From Pseudomonas pergaminensis (GTDB taxonomy: Bacteria > Pseudomonadota > Gammaproteobacteria > Pseudomonadales > Pseudomonadaceae), in contig NZ_CP078013.2 in assembly GCF_024112395.2 (NCBI RefSeq), forward strand, positions 3,844,001 to 3,908,000: a stretch of DNA of 64,000 nt, in the 5' to 3' direction. The stretch's first letter is position 1, and every line of letters starts with the position of its first letter. The position numbers and the translations under genes are program-made. Below, one piece after another: positions 8,275 to 15,915 of the stretch. Under the pieces are notes generated by a model. It was given only the letters and a program-made list of their open reading frames with translations, was not told the origin of the DNA and did not search any database.

Positions 8275-8877
8275 ATGACCGGCCGTATCATCATCGCCGA
8301 TGACCACCCGATGTTCCGCGAAGGCATGCTGCGCACCGTGCAGCGCCTGCTACCGCACGCCCAGGTGCAGGAAGCCGGCGACCTCGACAGCGTGCTTGCG
8401 TTGATCCGCGAAGGCGGCGATATCGACACACTGATCCTCGACCTGCGCTTCCCCGGCCTGACCTGCATGAGCCAACTGGTCGAACTGCGCCAGCAATTAC
8501 GGCGCACCACATTGATCGTGGTGTCGATGGTGGACGACCCGGCGTTGATCGACCAGGTGATGGCCCTGGGCGCGGACGGCTTCATCGGCAAGAACATCGC
8601 CCCCGACGAGATCGGCCAGGCGTTGCTGGCGATCCGCGACGGTGAAGTCCTGGTCAAGTTCGCCCCATCCGGCCTGTTGCCGCTGGACACCCACACCCTC
8701 ACCGCCCGCCAGCAAGACGTGCTGAGCCTGATCGCCCAGGGCAAGACCAACAAGGAAATCGCCAAAGCCCTGGCTATCTCGCCGTTCACCGTGCGCATTC
8801 ATGTGTCGTCGCTGTTGCGCACCCTGGATGTGCCCTCCCGGGCGGCGGCCGCGGTGAAGTATTCCGGGGAGTTCTAG
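8275..8877 (+). CDS. LuxR/NarL-type response regulator
   Basis: This 200-residue regulator has a receiver domain (residues 4-120; acidic pair in ADDHP, acceptor Asp56 in LILDLRFPG, Lys in the DGFIGKNI segment). It is joined to a GerE/LuxR helix-turn-helix (about 140-190; LTARQQDVLSLIAQGKTNKEIA). A GGGAGGAG ribosome site precedes the ATG. It is divergent from the hybrid kinase and probably phosphorylated by it. The 3' end overlaps the convergent acetyltransferase by 4 bases. Confidence 0.92.
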   Translation: MTGRIIIADDHPMFREGMLRTVQRLLPHAQVQEAGDLDSVLALIREGGDIDTLILDLRFPGLTCMSQLVELRQQLRRTTLIVVSMVDDPALIDQVMALGADGFIGKNIAPDEIGQALLAIRDGEVLVKFAPSGLLPLDTHTLTARQQDVLSLIAQGKTNKEIAKALAISPFTVRIHVSSLLRTLDVPSRAAAAVKYSGEF

Positions 8878-9308
8878 GCGTTTTCATCACCGGGGCGGGT
8901 GAAGGAATAGCGGTCGATGTCAGTGCGCAGCGTCCAGCCCTGACCCTGCCAATAATGGGCGGCACGGGTGTTGGTCTTGAACACATCGAGGTGGCATTTG
9001 TGGATGCCCAGTTGCGCCAGCACGTCGAGGCAACGTTGCGTCAGCGCCTGCGCGATGCCTTGGCGGCGATAGTCCGGCAGTACCAGCAAATGCTGCAGGT
9101 AACCACGGCGCCCATCGTGGCCGCACATCACGCAGGCGATCAACTGACCTTCGGCTTCGGCCACAAAACTCATGCCGGGGTTGCGTGCCAGGTAGCGCTC
9201 GGTGGCCTCACGGGAGTCGGCGTCGCGCAGGGAGATACCGGGGGTGTTTTGCATGAGGGCGAGAACGGCGTCGTAGTCGGCTGGGGTCATCACACGAAGG
9301 TTGAACAT
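8874..9308 (-). CDS. GNAT family N-acetyltransferase
   Basis: This 144-residue GNAT protein has LQHLLVLPDYRRQGIAQALTQRCL as motif A (acetyl-CoA loop RRQGIA) and TNTRAAHYWQGQGW as motif B. The N-terminus (FNLRVMTPADYDAVLALMQ) is the usual first strand and helix. It is related to RimI-like or small-molecule acetyltransferases; the substrate is unknown. It has its own promoter region of 181 bases shared with the divergent monooxygenase operon at 9490. Confidence 0.88.
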   Translation of the reverse strand: MFNLRVMTPADYDAVLALMQNTPGISLRDADSREATERYLARNPGMSFVAEAEGQLIACVMCGHDGRRGYLQHLLVLPDYRRQGIAQALTQRCLDVLAQLGIHKCHLDVFKTNTRAAHYWQGQGWTLRTDIDRYSFTRPGDENA

Positions 9309-9489
9309 GGGCTGTGCCTGAGGTGAAGGGCCGATCAGATTGGCACACTTTTGTGACGCGCCCCAGCGCTCTGCATCCGATATTTATGCTCACTTCCCAG
9401 CTTAATAATATTTTATTTATAACCCCCCTCCCCCTAGCCTTGAAGTCATGCCAACGCTGAATCCAACTGCATTACGCAAGGACAGAGAC

Positions 9490-10779
9490 ATGACTGAAGC
9501 AATAACAAAAACAGACACCCTGGTGGTGGGCGCCGGTCAAGCTGGCGTGGCCATGAGCGAGCATCTGAGCAAGCAAGGCGTACCCCACTTGGTGCTGGAG
9601 CGCAGCCGTATTGCCGAGCGCTGGCGCACCGGACGATGGGATTCGCTGGTGGCCAACGGGCCGGCCTGGCATGACCGGTTCCCCGGCCTGGAGTTCGACA
9701 CGGTTGCCCCGGATGGCTTTGCGCCCAAGGAACGCGTGGCCGATTACTTTGAAGCCTATGCCCGCAAGTTCAATGCGCCGATCCGCACCGGCGTTGACGT
9801 GTTGTCGGTGGTCCGCAATGTCGGCCGCCCTGGCTTTACCGTGCACACCAGTGAAGGGGTGATCGAAGCCAACCGGGTAGTGGCGGCGACCGGGCCGTTC
9901 CAGAAGCCGGTGATCCCGGCCATCGCGCCCAACGACACCGCGCTGCACCAGATCCACTCCGCCGACTATCGCAACCCCGCGCAACTGCCAGCCGGCGCCG
10001 TGCTGGTGGTGGGGGCCGGTTCATCCGGCGTGCAGATTGCCGATGAATTGCAGCGCTCCGGGCGTCAGGTGTACCTCTCGGTCGGCGCCCACGACCGCCC
10101 GCCTCGCGCTTACCGCAATCGCGACTTCTGCTGGTGGCTGGGTGTACTGGGCGAGTGGGACCAGGCAGCCATGAAGCCCGGCCGCGAACACGTGACCATT
10201 GCGGTCAGCGGCGCACACGGCGGCAAAACCATCGACTTTCGCGAGCTGGCCCAGCAAGGCATGACCCTGGTCGGCCTGACCCAAGCGTTCAATGGCAACG
10301 TTGCCACGTTCCAGCCGAACCTGGTGGAAAACCTCGCACGCGGCGATGAAAACTACCTGGCCCTGCTGGATGCCGCCGATGCCTACATCGAGCGCAACGG
10401 CCTGGACCTGCCGCTGGAGCCCGAAGCCCGTCACGTGTTCCCCGACGCGGACTGCATCAAGAACCCGATCCTGGAACTGGACCTGGCCAAGGCCGGCGTC
10501 ACCTCGATCATCTGGGCCACCGGTTTTGCGGTGGACTACAGCTGGTTGAATGTGGCGGCCTTCGACGCCGCCGGCAAACCCCAGCACCAGCGCGGCGTGT
10601 CCAGCGAGGCCGGGATCTACTTCCTGGGCCTGCCGTGGCAGTCACGCCGTGGTTCGTCGTTTATCTGGGGGGTGTGGCACGACGCCAAGTACGTCGCCGA
10701 CCACATCGCCATCCAGCGTCAATACCTTGAGTACCGCGAAGCCGCCCCGGTGGCTCGCCCCTCCCCTGTCAGCGCCTGA
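9490..10779 (+). CDS. FAD/NAD(P)-dependent flavin monooxygenase-like oxidoreductase
   Basis: This 429-residue CzcO/FMO-like protein has two dinucleotide-binding motifs: GAGQAG near residue 13 for FAD and GAGSSG near residue 184 for NAD(P)H. Between them is LHQIHSADYR, a match to the FMO fingerprint. A C-terminal ATGF motif (WATGFAVDYSW) completes the family signature. It probably oxygenates a nitrogen- or carbon-containing substrate. The start at 9490 has an AAGGACAG ribosome site. It heads a four-gene operon with RidA, DUF1028 and an M20 amidohydrolase. Confidence 0.9.
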   Translation: MTEAITKTDTLVVGAGQAGVAMSEHLSKQGVPHLVLERSRIAERWRTGRWDSLVANGPAWHDRFPGLEFDTVAPDGFAPKERVADYFEAYARKFNAPIRTGVDVLSVVRNVGRPGFTVHTSEGVIEANRVVAATGPFQKPVIPAIAPNDTALHQIHSADYRNPAQLPAGAVLVVGAGSSGVQIADELQRSGRQVYLSVGAHDRPPRAYRNRDFCWWLGVLGEWDQAAMKPGREHVTIAVSGAHGGKTIDFRELAQQGMTLVGLTQAFNGNVATFQPNLVENLARGDENYLALLDAADAYIERNGLDLPLEPEARHVFPDADCIKNPILELDLAKAGVTSIIWATGFAVDYSWLNVAAFDAAGKPQHQRGVSSEAGIYFLGLPWQSRRGSSFIWGVWHDAKYVADHIAIQRQYLEYREAAPVARPSPVSA

Positions 10780-10804
10780 TCACTTTATTGCCGGAGTTTT
10801 TTTG

Positions 10805-11215
10805 ATGCCTACTCACACTCGTATCCGCATGTTCAACACCAAGGAAACCTACCCCAACCAGAGCCTGGACAACGACCTGTGCCAGGCCGTGCGCGCTGGC
10901 AATACCGTGTATGTACGCGGCCAGGTCGGCACCGATTTCGACGGCAACCTGATCGGCCTTGGCGACCCGCGTGCCCAGGCCGAGCAAGCGATGAAAAACG
11001 TCAAGCAACTGCTGGAGGAAGCCGGCAGCGACCTCAGCCATATCGTCAAGACCACCACCTACCTGATCGACCCGCGCTACCGCGAGCCGGTGTATCAGGA
11101 AGTTGGCAAGTGGCTCAAGGGCGTGTTCCCGATCTCCACCGGGCTGGTGGTGTCGGCCCTCGGCCAGCCGCAGTGGTTGATGGAAATCGATGTGATCGCC
11201 GTTATCCCCGAGTAA
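10805..11215 (+). CDS. RidA family protein (enamine/imine deaminase-like)
   Basis: RidA/Rid proteins hydrolyse reactive enamine or imine intermediates to ketones and ammonia. This 136-residue protein has the family layout with GNTVYVRGQVGTD, AQAEQAMKNVKQLLEEAG and the conserved DPRYREPVYQE segment that carries the catalytic Arg region. It starts 25 bases after the monooxygenase stop and ends 10 bases before the DUF1028 gene. In this setting it may clear an unstable product of the upstream oxygenase, which is inference. Confidence 0.88.
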   Translation: MPTHTRIRMFNTKETYPNQSLDNDLCQAVRAGNTVYVRGQVGTDFDGNLIGLGDPRAQAEQAMKNVKQLLEEAGSDLSHIVKTTTYLIDPRYREPVYQEVGKWLKGVFPISTGLVVSALGQPQWLMEIDVIAVIPE

Positions 11216-11225
11216 GGAGCCGCAC

Positions 11226-11903
11226 ATGACCTTTTCAATCGTCGGCCGGTGCGCCGAAACCGGCCAACTGGGCATTGCCATCAGCTCGTCGAGCATCGCC
11301 GTGGGCGCCCGTTGCCCGTGGCTGCGCCCAGGCGTGGGTGCGGTGTCGACCCAGAACATTACGCTGCCGGCCCTGGGCCCGGACGTGCTCGACTTGCTGG
11401 AACAAGGCCTGGCCCCCGCCGAGGCCATCGACACGGCACTGACCCGCAACGGCTACAGCCAGTACCGGCAACTCACGGCGATTGATCACCTGGGGCGTAG
11501 CGTGCATTTCAGCGGCAGTGAAACCCTCGGCACCCATAATGCGGTGTCGGGCGAACAGTGCGTGGCGGCGGGCAATATGCTTGCCGACCGTGCGGTGATC
11601 GAGGCCATGGTCAGCGCCTTCGAGCAAGGCGAAGGCCAGTTGGCGGACCGGTTGCTGGCAGCCATGCACGCCGCCATTGCCGCCGGTGGCGAAGCGGGCC
11701 CGGTGCATTCCGCCGCGCTGGTGGTGGTGGGCGAACTGACCTGGCCGATCATCAATTTGCGGGTTGATTGGGCCGATGAACAACCGATCCTTGAATTGCA
11801 AAAGCTGTGGGATGCCTATCGCCCGCAAGTGCAGGACTACATCGACCGCGCCCTCGCCCCGGACCGTTCGCCCGGCTACGGCGTAGCGGGAGACGACCGA
11901 TGA
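11226..11903 (+). CDS. DUF1028 family protein (Ntn-hydrolase-like)
   Basis: This 225-residue DUF1028 protein has the expected start MTFSIVGR followed by GQLGIAISSSSIAVGARCPW and the gAVSTQN segment. The family has an Ntn-hydrolase-like fold and is often found beside RidA and peptidase genes, but its reaction is not settled. An AAGGAGCC ribosome site lies before the ATG. The stop overlaps the next gene's start in ATGA, so translation is coupled to the M20 hydrolase. Confidence 0.9.
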   Translation: MTFSIVGRCAETGQLGIAISSSSIAVGARCPWLRPGVGAVSTQNITLPALGPDVLDLLEQGLAPAEAIDTALTRNGYSQYRQLTAIDHLGRSVHFSGSETLGTHNAVSGEQCVAAGNMLADRAVIEAMVSAFEQGEGQLADRLLAAMHAAIAAGGEAGPVHSAALVVVGELTWPIINLRVDWADEQPILELQKLWDAYRPQVQDYIDRALAPDRSPGYGVAGDDR

Positions 11904-13045
11904 GCAGCAGCCGCGAACTGCTGCAGACGCTGGTGGGGTTTGACACCACCAGTCGCGAGTCAAACCTGCAACTGATCGAGTTTGTACGCGATTACCTGGC
12001 CGGTTTCGGGGTATCCAGCGAGTTGGTCTACAACGAAGATCGCAGCAAGGCCAATTTGTTTGCCAGCGTGGGCCCGGTTGAGTTGCCGGGGATCGTGCTG
12101 TCGGGACACACCGATGTGGTACCGGTGGACGGCCAGCCCTGGACCGTACCGCCGTTCGAGCTGACCGAACGCGACGGCAAGCTGTTCGGCCGCGGCACCG
12201 CCGACATGAAGGGTTATATCGCCTGCGTGTTGGCACTGGTGCCGGCATTGGTCGCGGCGCCGCTGCGGATGCCGGTGCACATCGCACTGTCCTATGACGA
12301 AGAAGTCGGTTGCCTGGGCGTGCGTTCGTTACTCAAGGTGCTTGAATTACGGCCAGTGAAACCCATGCTGTGCATCATCGGCGAACCCACCGAACTCAAA
12401 CCGGTGCTCGGCCACAAGGGCAAACTGGCGATGCGCTGCGACGTGCATGGCGAGGCGTGTCATTCGGCCTATGCGCCGTATGGGGTGAACGCGATCAAAC
12501 ACGCCGCCGAGTTGATCGGCGAGCTGGGACGGATCGGCCAGCGCCTGCGAGAGACACAGGATGCGCGCTTTGATCCACCGTTCAGCACGGTCCAGACCGG
12601 GGTGATCAGCGGCGGCAAGGCGCTGAATATCGTGCCGGCGGATTGCCGGTTTGATTTTGAAGTGCGTGCGTTGCCGTTGCAGGATCCAGCCGAAGTGGCT
12701 GACGAACTGAAGGCCTACGCCGAGCAACAAGTGTTGCCGCGCATGCAGGCGGTGAGCGCGCAGAGTGCGATTCGCTTTACCGAGTTGTCGGCGTACCCCG
12801 GGTTGGTCACCGATGAGCGCAGCCAGGCGGCGGAGTTGATCGCCGCGTTTTCCGGCTCGCGGGCGTTCGGTACGGTAGCGTTTGGGACCGAGGGTGGGTT
12901 GTTTGACGCCGTGGGTATTCCCACGGTGGTGTGCGGGCCGGGGAGCATGGACCAGGGGCATAAGCCGGATGAGTTTGTGAGCCTGGAACAACTGGCGGGG
13001 TGTGACGCGATGCTGGGGCGGATGCTGGACTCGATTCGCGCGTAG
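11900..13045 (+). CDS. M20 metallo-amidohydrolase, ArgE-like
   Basis: This 381-residue protein resembles acetylornithine deacetylase. It has the metal ligands and catalytic residues of the M20 family in order: GHTDVVPVDG, GRGTADMKGY (bridging Asp), DEEVGCLG (catalytic Glu/metal Glu), GEPTELK and the C-terminal QGHKPDEF His. The central dimerisation domain spans about 175-285. The operon context (monooxygenase, RidA, DUF1028) suggests that it hydrolyses an N-acyl or carbamoyl pathway intermediate rather than making ornithine. Its 3' end faces the LysR gene across a palindromic terminator. Confidence 0.88.
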   Translation: MSSSRELLQTLVGFDTTSRESNLQLIEFVRDYLAGFGVSSELVYNEDRSKANLFASVGPVELPGIVLSGHTDVVPVDGQPWTVPPFELTERDGKLFGRGTADMKGYIACVLALVPALVAAPLRMPVHIALSYDEEVGCLGVRSLLKVLELRPVKPMLCIIGEPTELKPVLGHKGKLAMRCDVHGEACHSAYAPYGVNAIKHAAELIGELGRIGQRLRETQDARFDPPFSTVQTGVISGGKALNIVPADCRFDFEVRALPLQDPAEVADELKAYAEQQVLPRMQAVSAQSAIRFTELSAYPGLVTDERSQAAELIAAFSGSRAFGTVAFGTEGGLFDAVGIPTVVCGPGSMDQGHKPDEFVSLEQLAGCDAMLGRMLDSIRA

Positions 13046-13054
13046 ATCACCGTT

Positions 13055-13082
13055 CCCCTGTAGGAGCCGGCTCCTACAGGGG
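13055..13082. terminator. Perfect palindrome between convergent genes
   Basis: Fourteen bases (CCCCTGTAGGAGCC) are followed at once by their exact reverse complement. It sits 9 bases after the M20 hydrolase stop and just before the convergent LysR stop, so it can act as a bidirectional terminator. The TGTAGGAGC core is also the end of the local REP family. Confidence 0.75.
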
Positions 13083-13089
13083 ATTTCTG

Positions 13090-14001
13090 TCAGCCGAGCA
13101 GGCGGGCGAGTTCTTCGCGGCAGTAGTCGACGAAGAGCTGCACCGGTTTGGTCAGCGGCGCCCGCCGTAACCATACCGCTGACAAGCCTGAGCCGGTCAC
13201 CGTCTCCGCCAGCGGCACACACACCACCTTTTGCCCATCATAGGTGTACTCAGTGAACGGCTTGGTCACCAGAATCGAAAAGCCGAACCCCCGCCCCACC
13301 ATGCCCCGCACCATCTCGATCGACGGCGAGCTGAACACGATATTCGGCGTCAGCCCGCGCTCTTCAAAGATGCTCACGAAGTAGGTCCGACTGGGCAGCA
13401 CGTCCAGCAGAATCATCGGTTCCAGCACCAGGTCTGCCAGCGACACCTTGGCTTGTTGCGCAAAGCGATGATCGGCCGGCAACAGCGCATAAGGTTGCTG
13501 CGGCGGCATCAACGGCGTGGTCTCGATGGTGGCGCCCAAGTCGTGCTCGAACAGCATGGCCACGTCGATGCTGCCCGCCGTCAGCGCTTGCACTAGCTCC
13601 TGCTGTTCGCCATCACGAATACGGATCTCCACCCCCGGCCAACGCGCCTTGAAACCGGCGATCAGGCGCGGCAGGTAGAGTGGCGCCACGGTTTCAAAGC
13701 AGCCGATATCGATCTGCCCGGCCACCACATCATTGTCCGCCAGGGCGTTCTGCTCGAACTCATGGGCCACCCGCAGCAGTTCCAGCGCTTTGCGATAAAA
13801 CCGCGCGCCGCTGGGGGTGAGCGACACGCCCTGGGCGTGATGACGGATAAACAACTGCACGCCAAAGCTGTCTTCGAGCTGCTTGATCGCCGTGGACACC
13901 GACGGCTGCGCGATATACAGCTTGCGCGACGCCTCGGCGACACTGCCGCACTCGGCCGTGGTGACGAAATATCTGAGTTGGCGCAGGTTATAGGCAGCCA
14001 T
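13090..14001 (-). CDS. LysR family transcriptional regulator
   Basis: This 303-residue LysR protein has a helix-turn-helix at residues 5-62 (LRQLRYFVTTAECGSVAEASRKL, QPSVSTAIKQLEDSFG) and an effector domain from about 90. The start at 14001 is fixed by a GGAGG ribosome site six bases upstream. It lies between the catabolic operon (9490-13045) and the divergent permease at 14220 and probably controls one or both. A symmetric TATA-rich box at 14076-14099 is a candidate binding site. Confidence 0.9.
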   Translation of the reverse strand: MAAYNLRQLRYFVTTAECGSVAEASRKLYIAQPSVSTAIKQLEDSFGVQLFIRHHAQGVSLTPSGARFYRKALELLRVAHEFEQNALADNDVVAGQIDIGCFETVAPLYLPRLIAGFKARWPGVEIRIRDGEQQELVQALTAGSIDVAMLFEHDLGATIETTPLMPPQQPYALLPADHRFAQQAKVSLADLVLEPMILLDVLPSRTYFVSIFEERGLTPNIVFSSPSIEMVRGMVGRGFGFSILVTKPFTEYTYDGQKVVCVPLAETVTGSGLSAVWLRRAPLTKPVQLFVDYCREELARLLG

Positions 14002-14075
14002 CGGGACCTCCAAAAACGTGGGACTTCGCCCGCAAAACAGGTGTAGGCAACATACCGGAGCGCGGCAAGGCGCGA

Positions 14076-14099
14076 GCTATATTTTTTAAGGTCTATAGC
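14076..14099. promoter_or_regulatory. Candidate LysR binding box
   Basis: GCTATA at 14076-14081 and TATAGC at 14094-14099 form a perfect six-base inverted repeat with a 12-base AT-rich spacer. It lies in the 218-base gap between the LysR gene and the divergent permease. Its size and symmetry fit a LysR T-N11-A site. Confidence 0.5.
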
Positions 14100-14219
14100 A
14101 ACAAACTTACTAATTTACCTCCCCGCGCCCATTGCAGATCATCACACCAACAACAAAGCGCCACGCCGGTGGCGCACAGCGAAGTACGTCAACGTACTCA
14201 CCTTGCCTTGGAGCTCGTC

Positions 14220-15635
14220 ATGGTTACCACTGCAACATCCTCCGCCCCGCTTATCGAAAAACACACGATTGGATACGTGCCCCCGGAAGATCGCCATGGA
14301 AAGGTAAGAGACCTGTTCACCCTGTGGTTCGGCGGCAACATCGCGCCGTTGCCCATCGTCACGGGCGCACTGGGTGTGCAACTGTTTCACCTCAACCTGG
14401 TGTGGGGCATCGTCGCCATTCTTGTCGGCCACCTGGTCGGCGGCGTGCTGATGGCGCTGCACTCGGCCCAGGGCCCGCAGATGGGCATTCCGCAAATGAT
14501 CCAGAGCCGCGCCCAGTTCGGCTCCCTCGGCGCCTTGCTGGTGGTGGTGATCGCCGGCGTCATGTACATCGGTTTTTTTGCCTCCAACATCGTGCTCGCG
14601 GGTAAATCCCTGCACGGTGTGGTCGACGCCGTGCCCGTACCGGTAGGCATCGTGATCGGTGCGATCGGTTCCGGGATCATCGGCATCATCGGCTACCGCT
14701 TCATCCACGTGCTCAACCGCATCGGCACCTGGGTGCTGGGCGCCGGGATCGTGCTGGGGTTCGGCTACATCTTCACCCACCTGCAGACCACGGACTTCCT
14801 GACGCGCGGTGAATTCAACATCGCAGGCGTGCTGGCGACCGTGTCCCTGGCGGCGTTGTGGCAGATCGCATTCGCGCCCTACGTCTCCGACTACTCGCGC
14901 TACCTGCCGGCCGATGTACCGGTTGCCTCCACCTTCTGGACCACCTACCTCGGCTCGGCGCTGGGCTCCAGCCTGTCGTTCATCTTCGGCGCCGTTGCCG
15001 TCCTCGCCACCCCGATCGGCATGGACACCATGGACGCAGTCAAACTCGCCACTGGCGCCATCGGCCCGTTGATGCTGGTGTTGTTCCTGCTCAGCGTAAT
15101 CAGCCACAACGCCCTCAACCTGTATGGCGCCGTGCTGTCGATCATCACCCTGGTGCAGACCTTTGCGTACCGCTGGATTCCCACGGCAAAAAGCCGTGCA
15201 GTGATCTCGATCCTGGTGCTGGCAGCCTGCGCAATTGCGGCGGTGTTCGCCTCGAAAGACTTCATCGGCCACTTCGTCGACATGGTGCTGGTGTTGCTGG
15301 TGGTCCTGGTGCCGTGGACGGCGATCAACCTGATCGACTTCTACGCCATCCATAAGGGCAAGTACGACATTGCCTCGATCTTCCGCGTGGACGGCGGGAT
15401 CTACGGCCGATACAACCCGCAGGCGTTGTTGGCATATGGGATTGGGATTGTGGTGCAGATTCCGTTCATGAACACGCCCCTGTACGTGGGGCCGATTTCG
15501 GAACACATCAACGGCGCGGATTTGTCTTGGGTGGTGGGGTTGGTGGTGACGTCGCCGTTGTACTTCTGGTTGGCGAGTCGGGACAGTGCGTATAAGCGGC
15601 GGATGGACGGAGGGAAGTTGGTGGGAGGGGTTTGA
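14220..15635 (+). CDS. NCS1 family cytosine/purine permease
   Basis: This 471-residue permease has about twelve hydrophobic segments and the NCS1/cytosine permease features FTLWFGGNIAPLPIVTGALG near residue 35 and a C-terminal KGKYDIASIF-GRYNPQALLAYG region. It should import a nucleobase or related heterocycle with H+ or Na+. The start at 14220 has TTGGAG upstream; a longer reading adds 17 hydrophilic residues with no ribosome site. The shared LysR region ties it to the 9490-13045 operon, so its cargo may be that pathway's substrate. Confidence 0.9.
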   Translation: MVTTATSSAPLIEKHTIGYVPPEDRHGKVRDLFTLWFGGNIAPLPIVTGALGVQLFHLNLVWGIVAILVGHLVGGVLMALHSAQGPQMGIPQMIQSRAQFGSLGALLVVVIAGVMYIGFFASNIVLAGKSLHGVVDAVPVPVGIVIGAIGSGIIGIIGYRFIHVLNRIGTWVLGAGIVLGFGYIFTHLQTTDFLTRGEFNIAGVLATVSLAALWQIAFAPYVSDYSRYLPADVPVASTFWTTYLGSALGSSLSFIFGAVAVLATPIGMDTMDAVKLATGAIGPLMLVLFLLSVISHNALNLYGAVLSIITLVQTFAYRWIPTAKSRAVISILVLAACAIAAVFASKDFIGHFVDMVLVLLVVLVPWTAINLIDFYAIHKGKYDIASIFRVDGGIYGRYNPQALLAYGIGIVVQIPFMNTPLYVGPISEHINGADLSWVVGLVVTSPLYFWLASRDSAYKRRMDGGKLVGGV

Positions 15636-15666
15636 TTACCAAACGTATGTAACGAGCAAACACACC

Positions 15667-15707
15667 ACCCGACATAGTCGCCTTAACAAATATGTCGGGT
15701 AGTTTTT
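15667..15707 (+). terminator. Rho-independent terminator of the permease gene
   Basis: The stem ACCCGACATA (15667-15676) pairs perfectly with TATGTCGGGT (15691-15700), and AGTTTTT follows. It lies 31 bases after the permease stop. Confidence 0.85.
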
Positions 15708-15722
15708 AATCGACTCAAGAGT

Positions 15723-15771
15723 CAAAAAGTTAAGCCATCCCTCAACAACTCGATATTGAGCCTTGGTTAAA
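15723..15771 (-). terminator. Probable terminator of the minus-strand island operon
   Basis: Read on the minus strand, TTAACCAAGGCTCAA and TTGAGGGATGGCTTAA form an imperfect hairpin around a 10-base loop, and CTTTTT follows. It begins just after the TGA of the small membrane ORF at 15778, which fits the end of that operon. Confidence 0.55.
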
Positions 15772-15777
15772 GCTTTC

Positions 15778-15900
15778 TCAATCTTCGCCCATAGAGCTGA
15801 TAACCTCCACGATCAAAAAAAAGAAAAAATCAATTATAAGCATCAGAACATTCAACCCCCCAATAAAAATCTGATTACTCTCATCTGTAAAAGCACTCAC
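15778..15900 (-). CDS. Putative 40-residue single-pass membrane peptide
   Basis: An open frame starts with GTG at 15900, 15 bases after the TAG of the large ATPase gene, and ends at TGA 15778-15780. The peptide has a short polar N-terminus (SAFTDESNQ), one strongly hydrophobic stretch of about 24 residues (IFIGGLNVLMLIID then FFFFLIVEVI) and an acidic tail (SSMGED). A hairpin with a T-run follows directly. No strong ribosome site is visible, so translation may depend on coupling to the ATPase. It matches no family known to me. Small membrane peptides are common effectors in toxin and defence loci, but that role here is inference. Confidence 0.45.
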   Translation of the reverse strand: MSAFTDESNQIFIGGLNVLMLIIDFFFFLIVEVISSMGED

Positions 15901-15915
15901 ATCAAAACTAAGGTG

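Noticed and set aside
9340..9360. TGGCAC near 9345 as a sigma-54 promoter of the monooxygenase operon
   Set aside because: The -12 part reads TGTG instead of TTGC, so the essential GC is missing.
14142..15506. 454-codon His/Gln-rich frame on the minus strand
   Set aside because: It is antisense to the NCS1 permease; its His/Gln bias is the mirror of hydrophobic codons.
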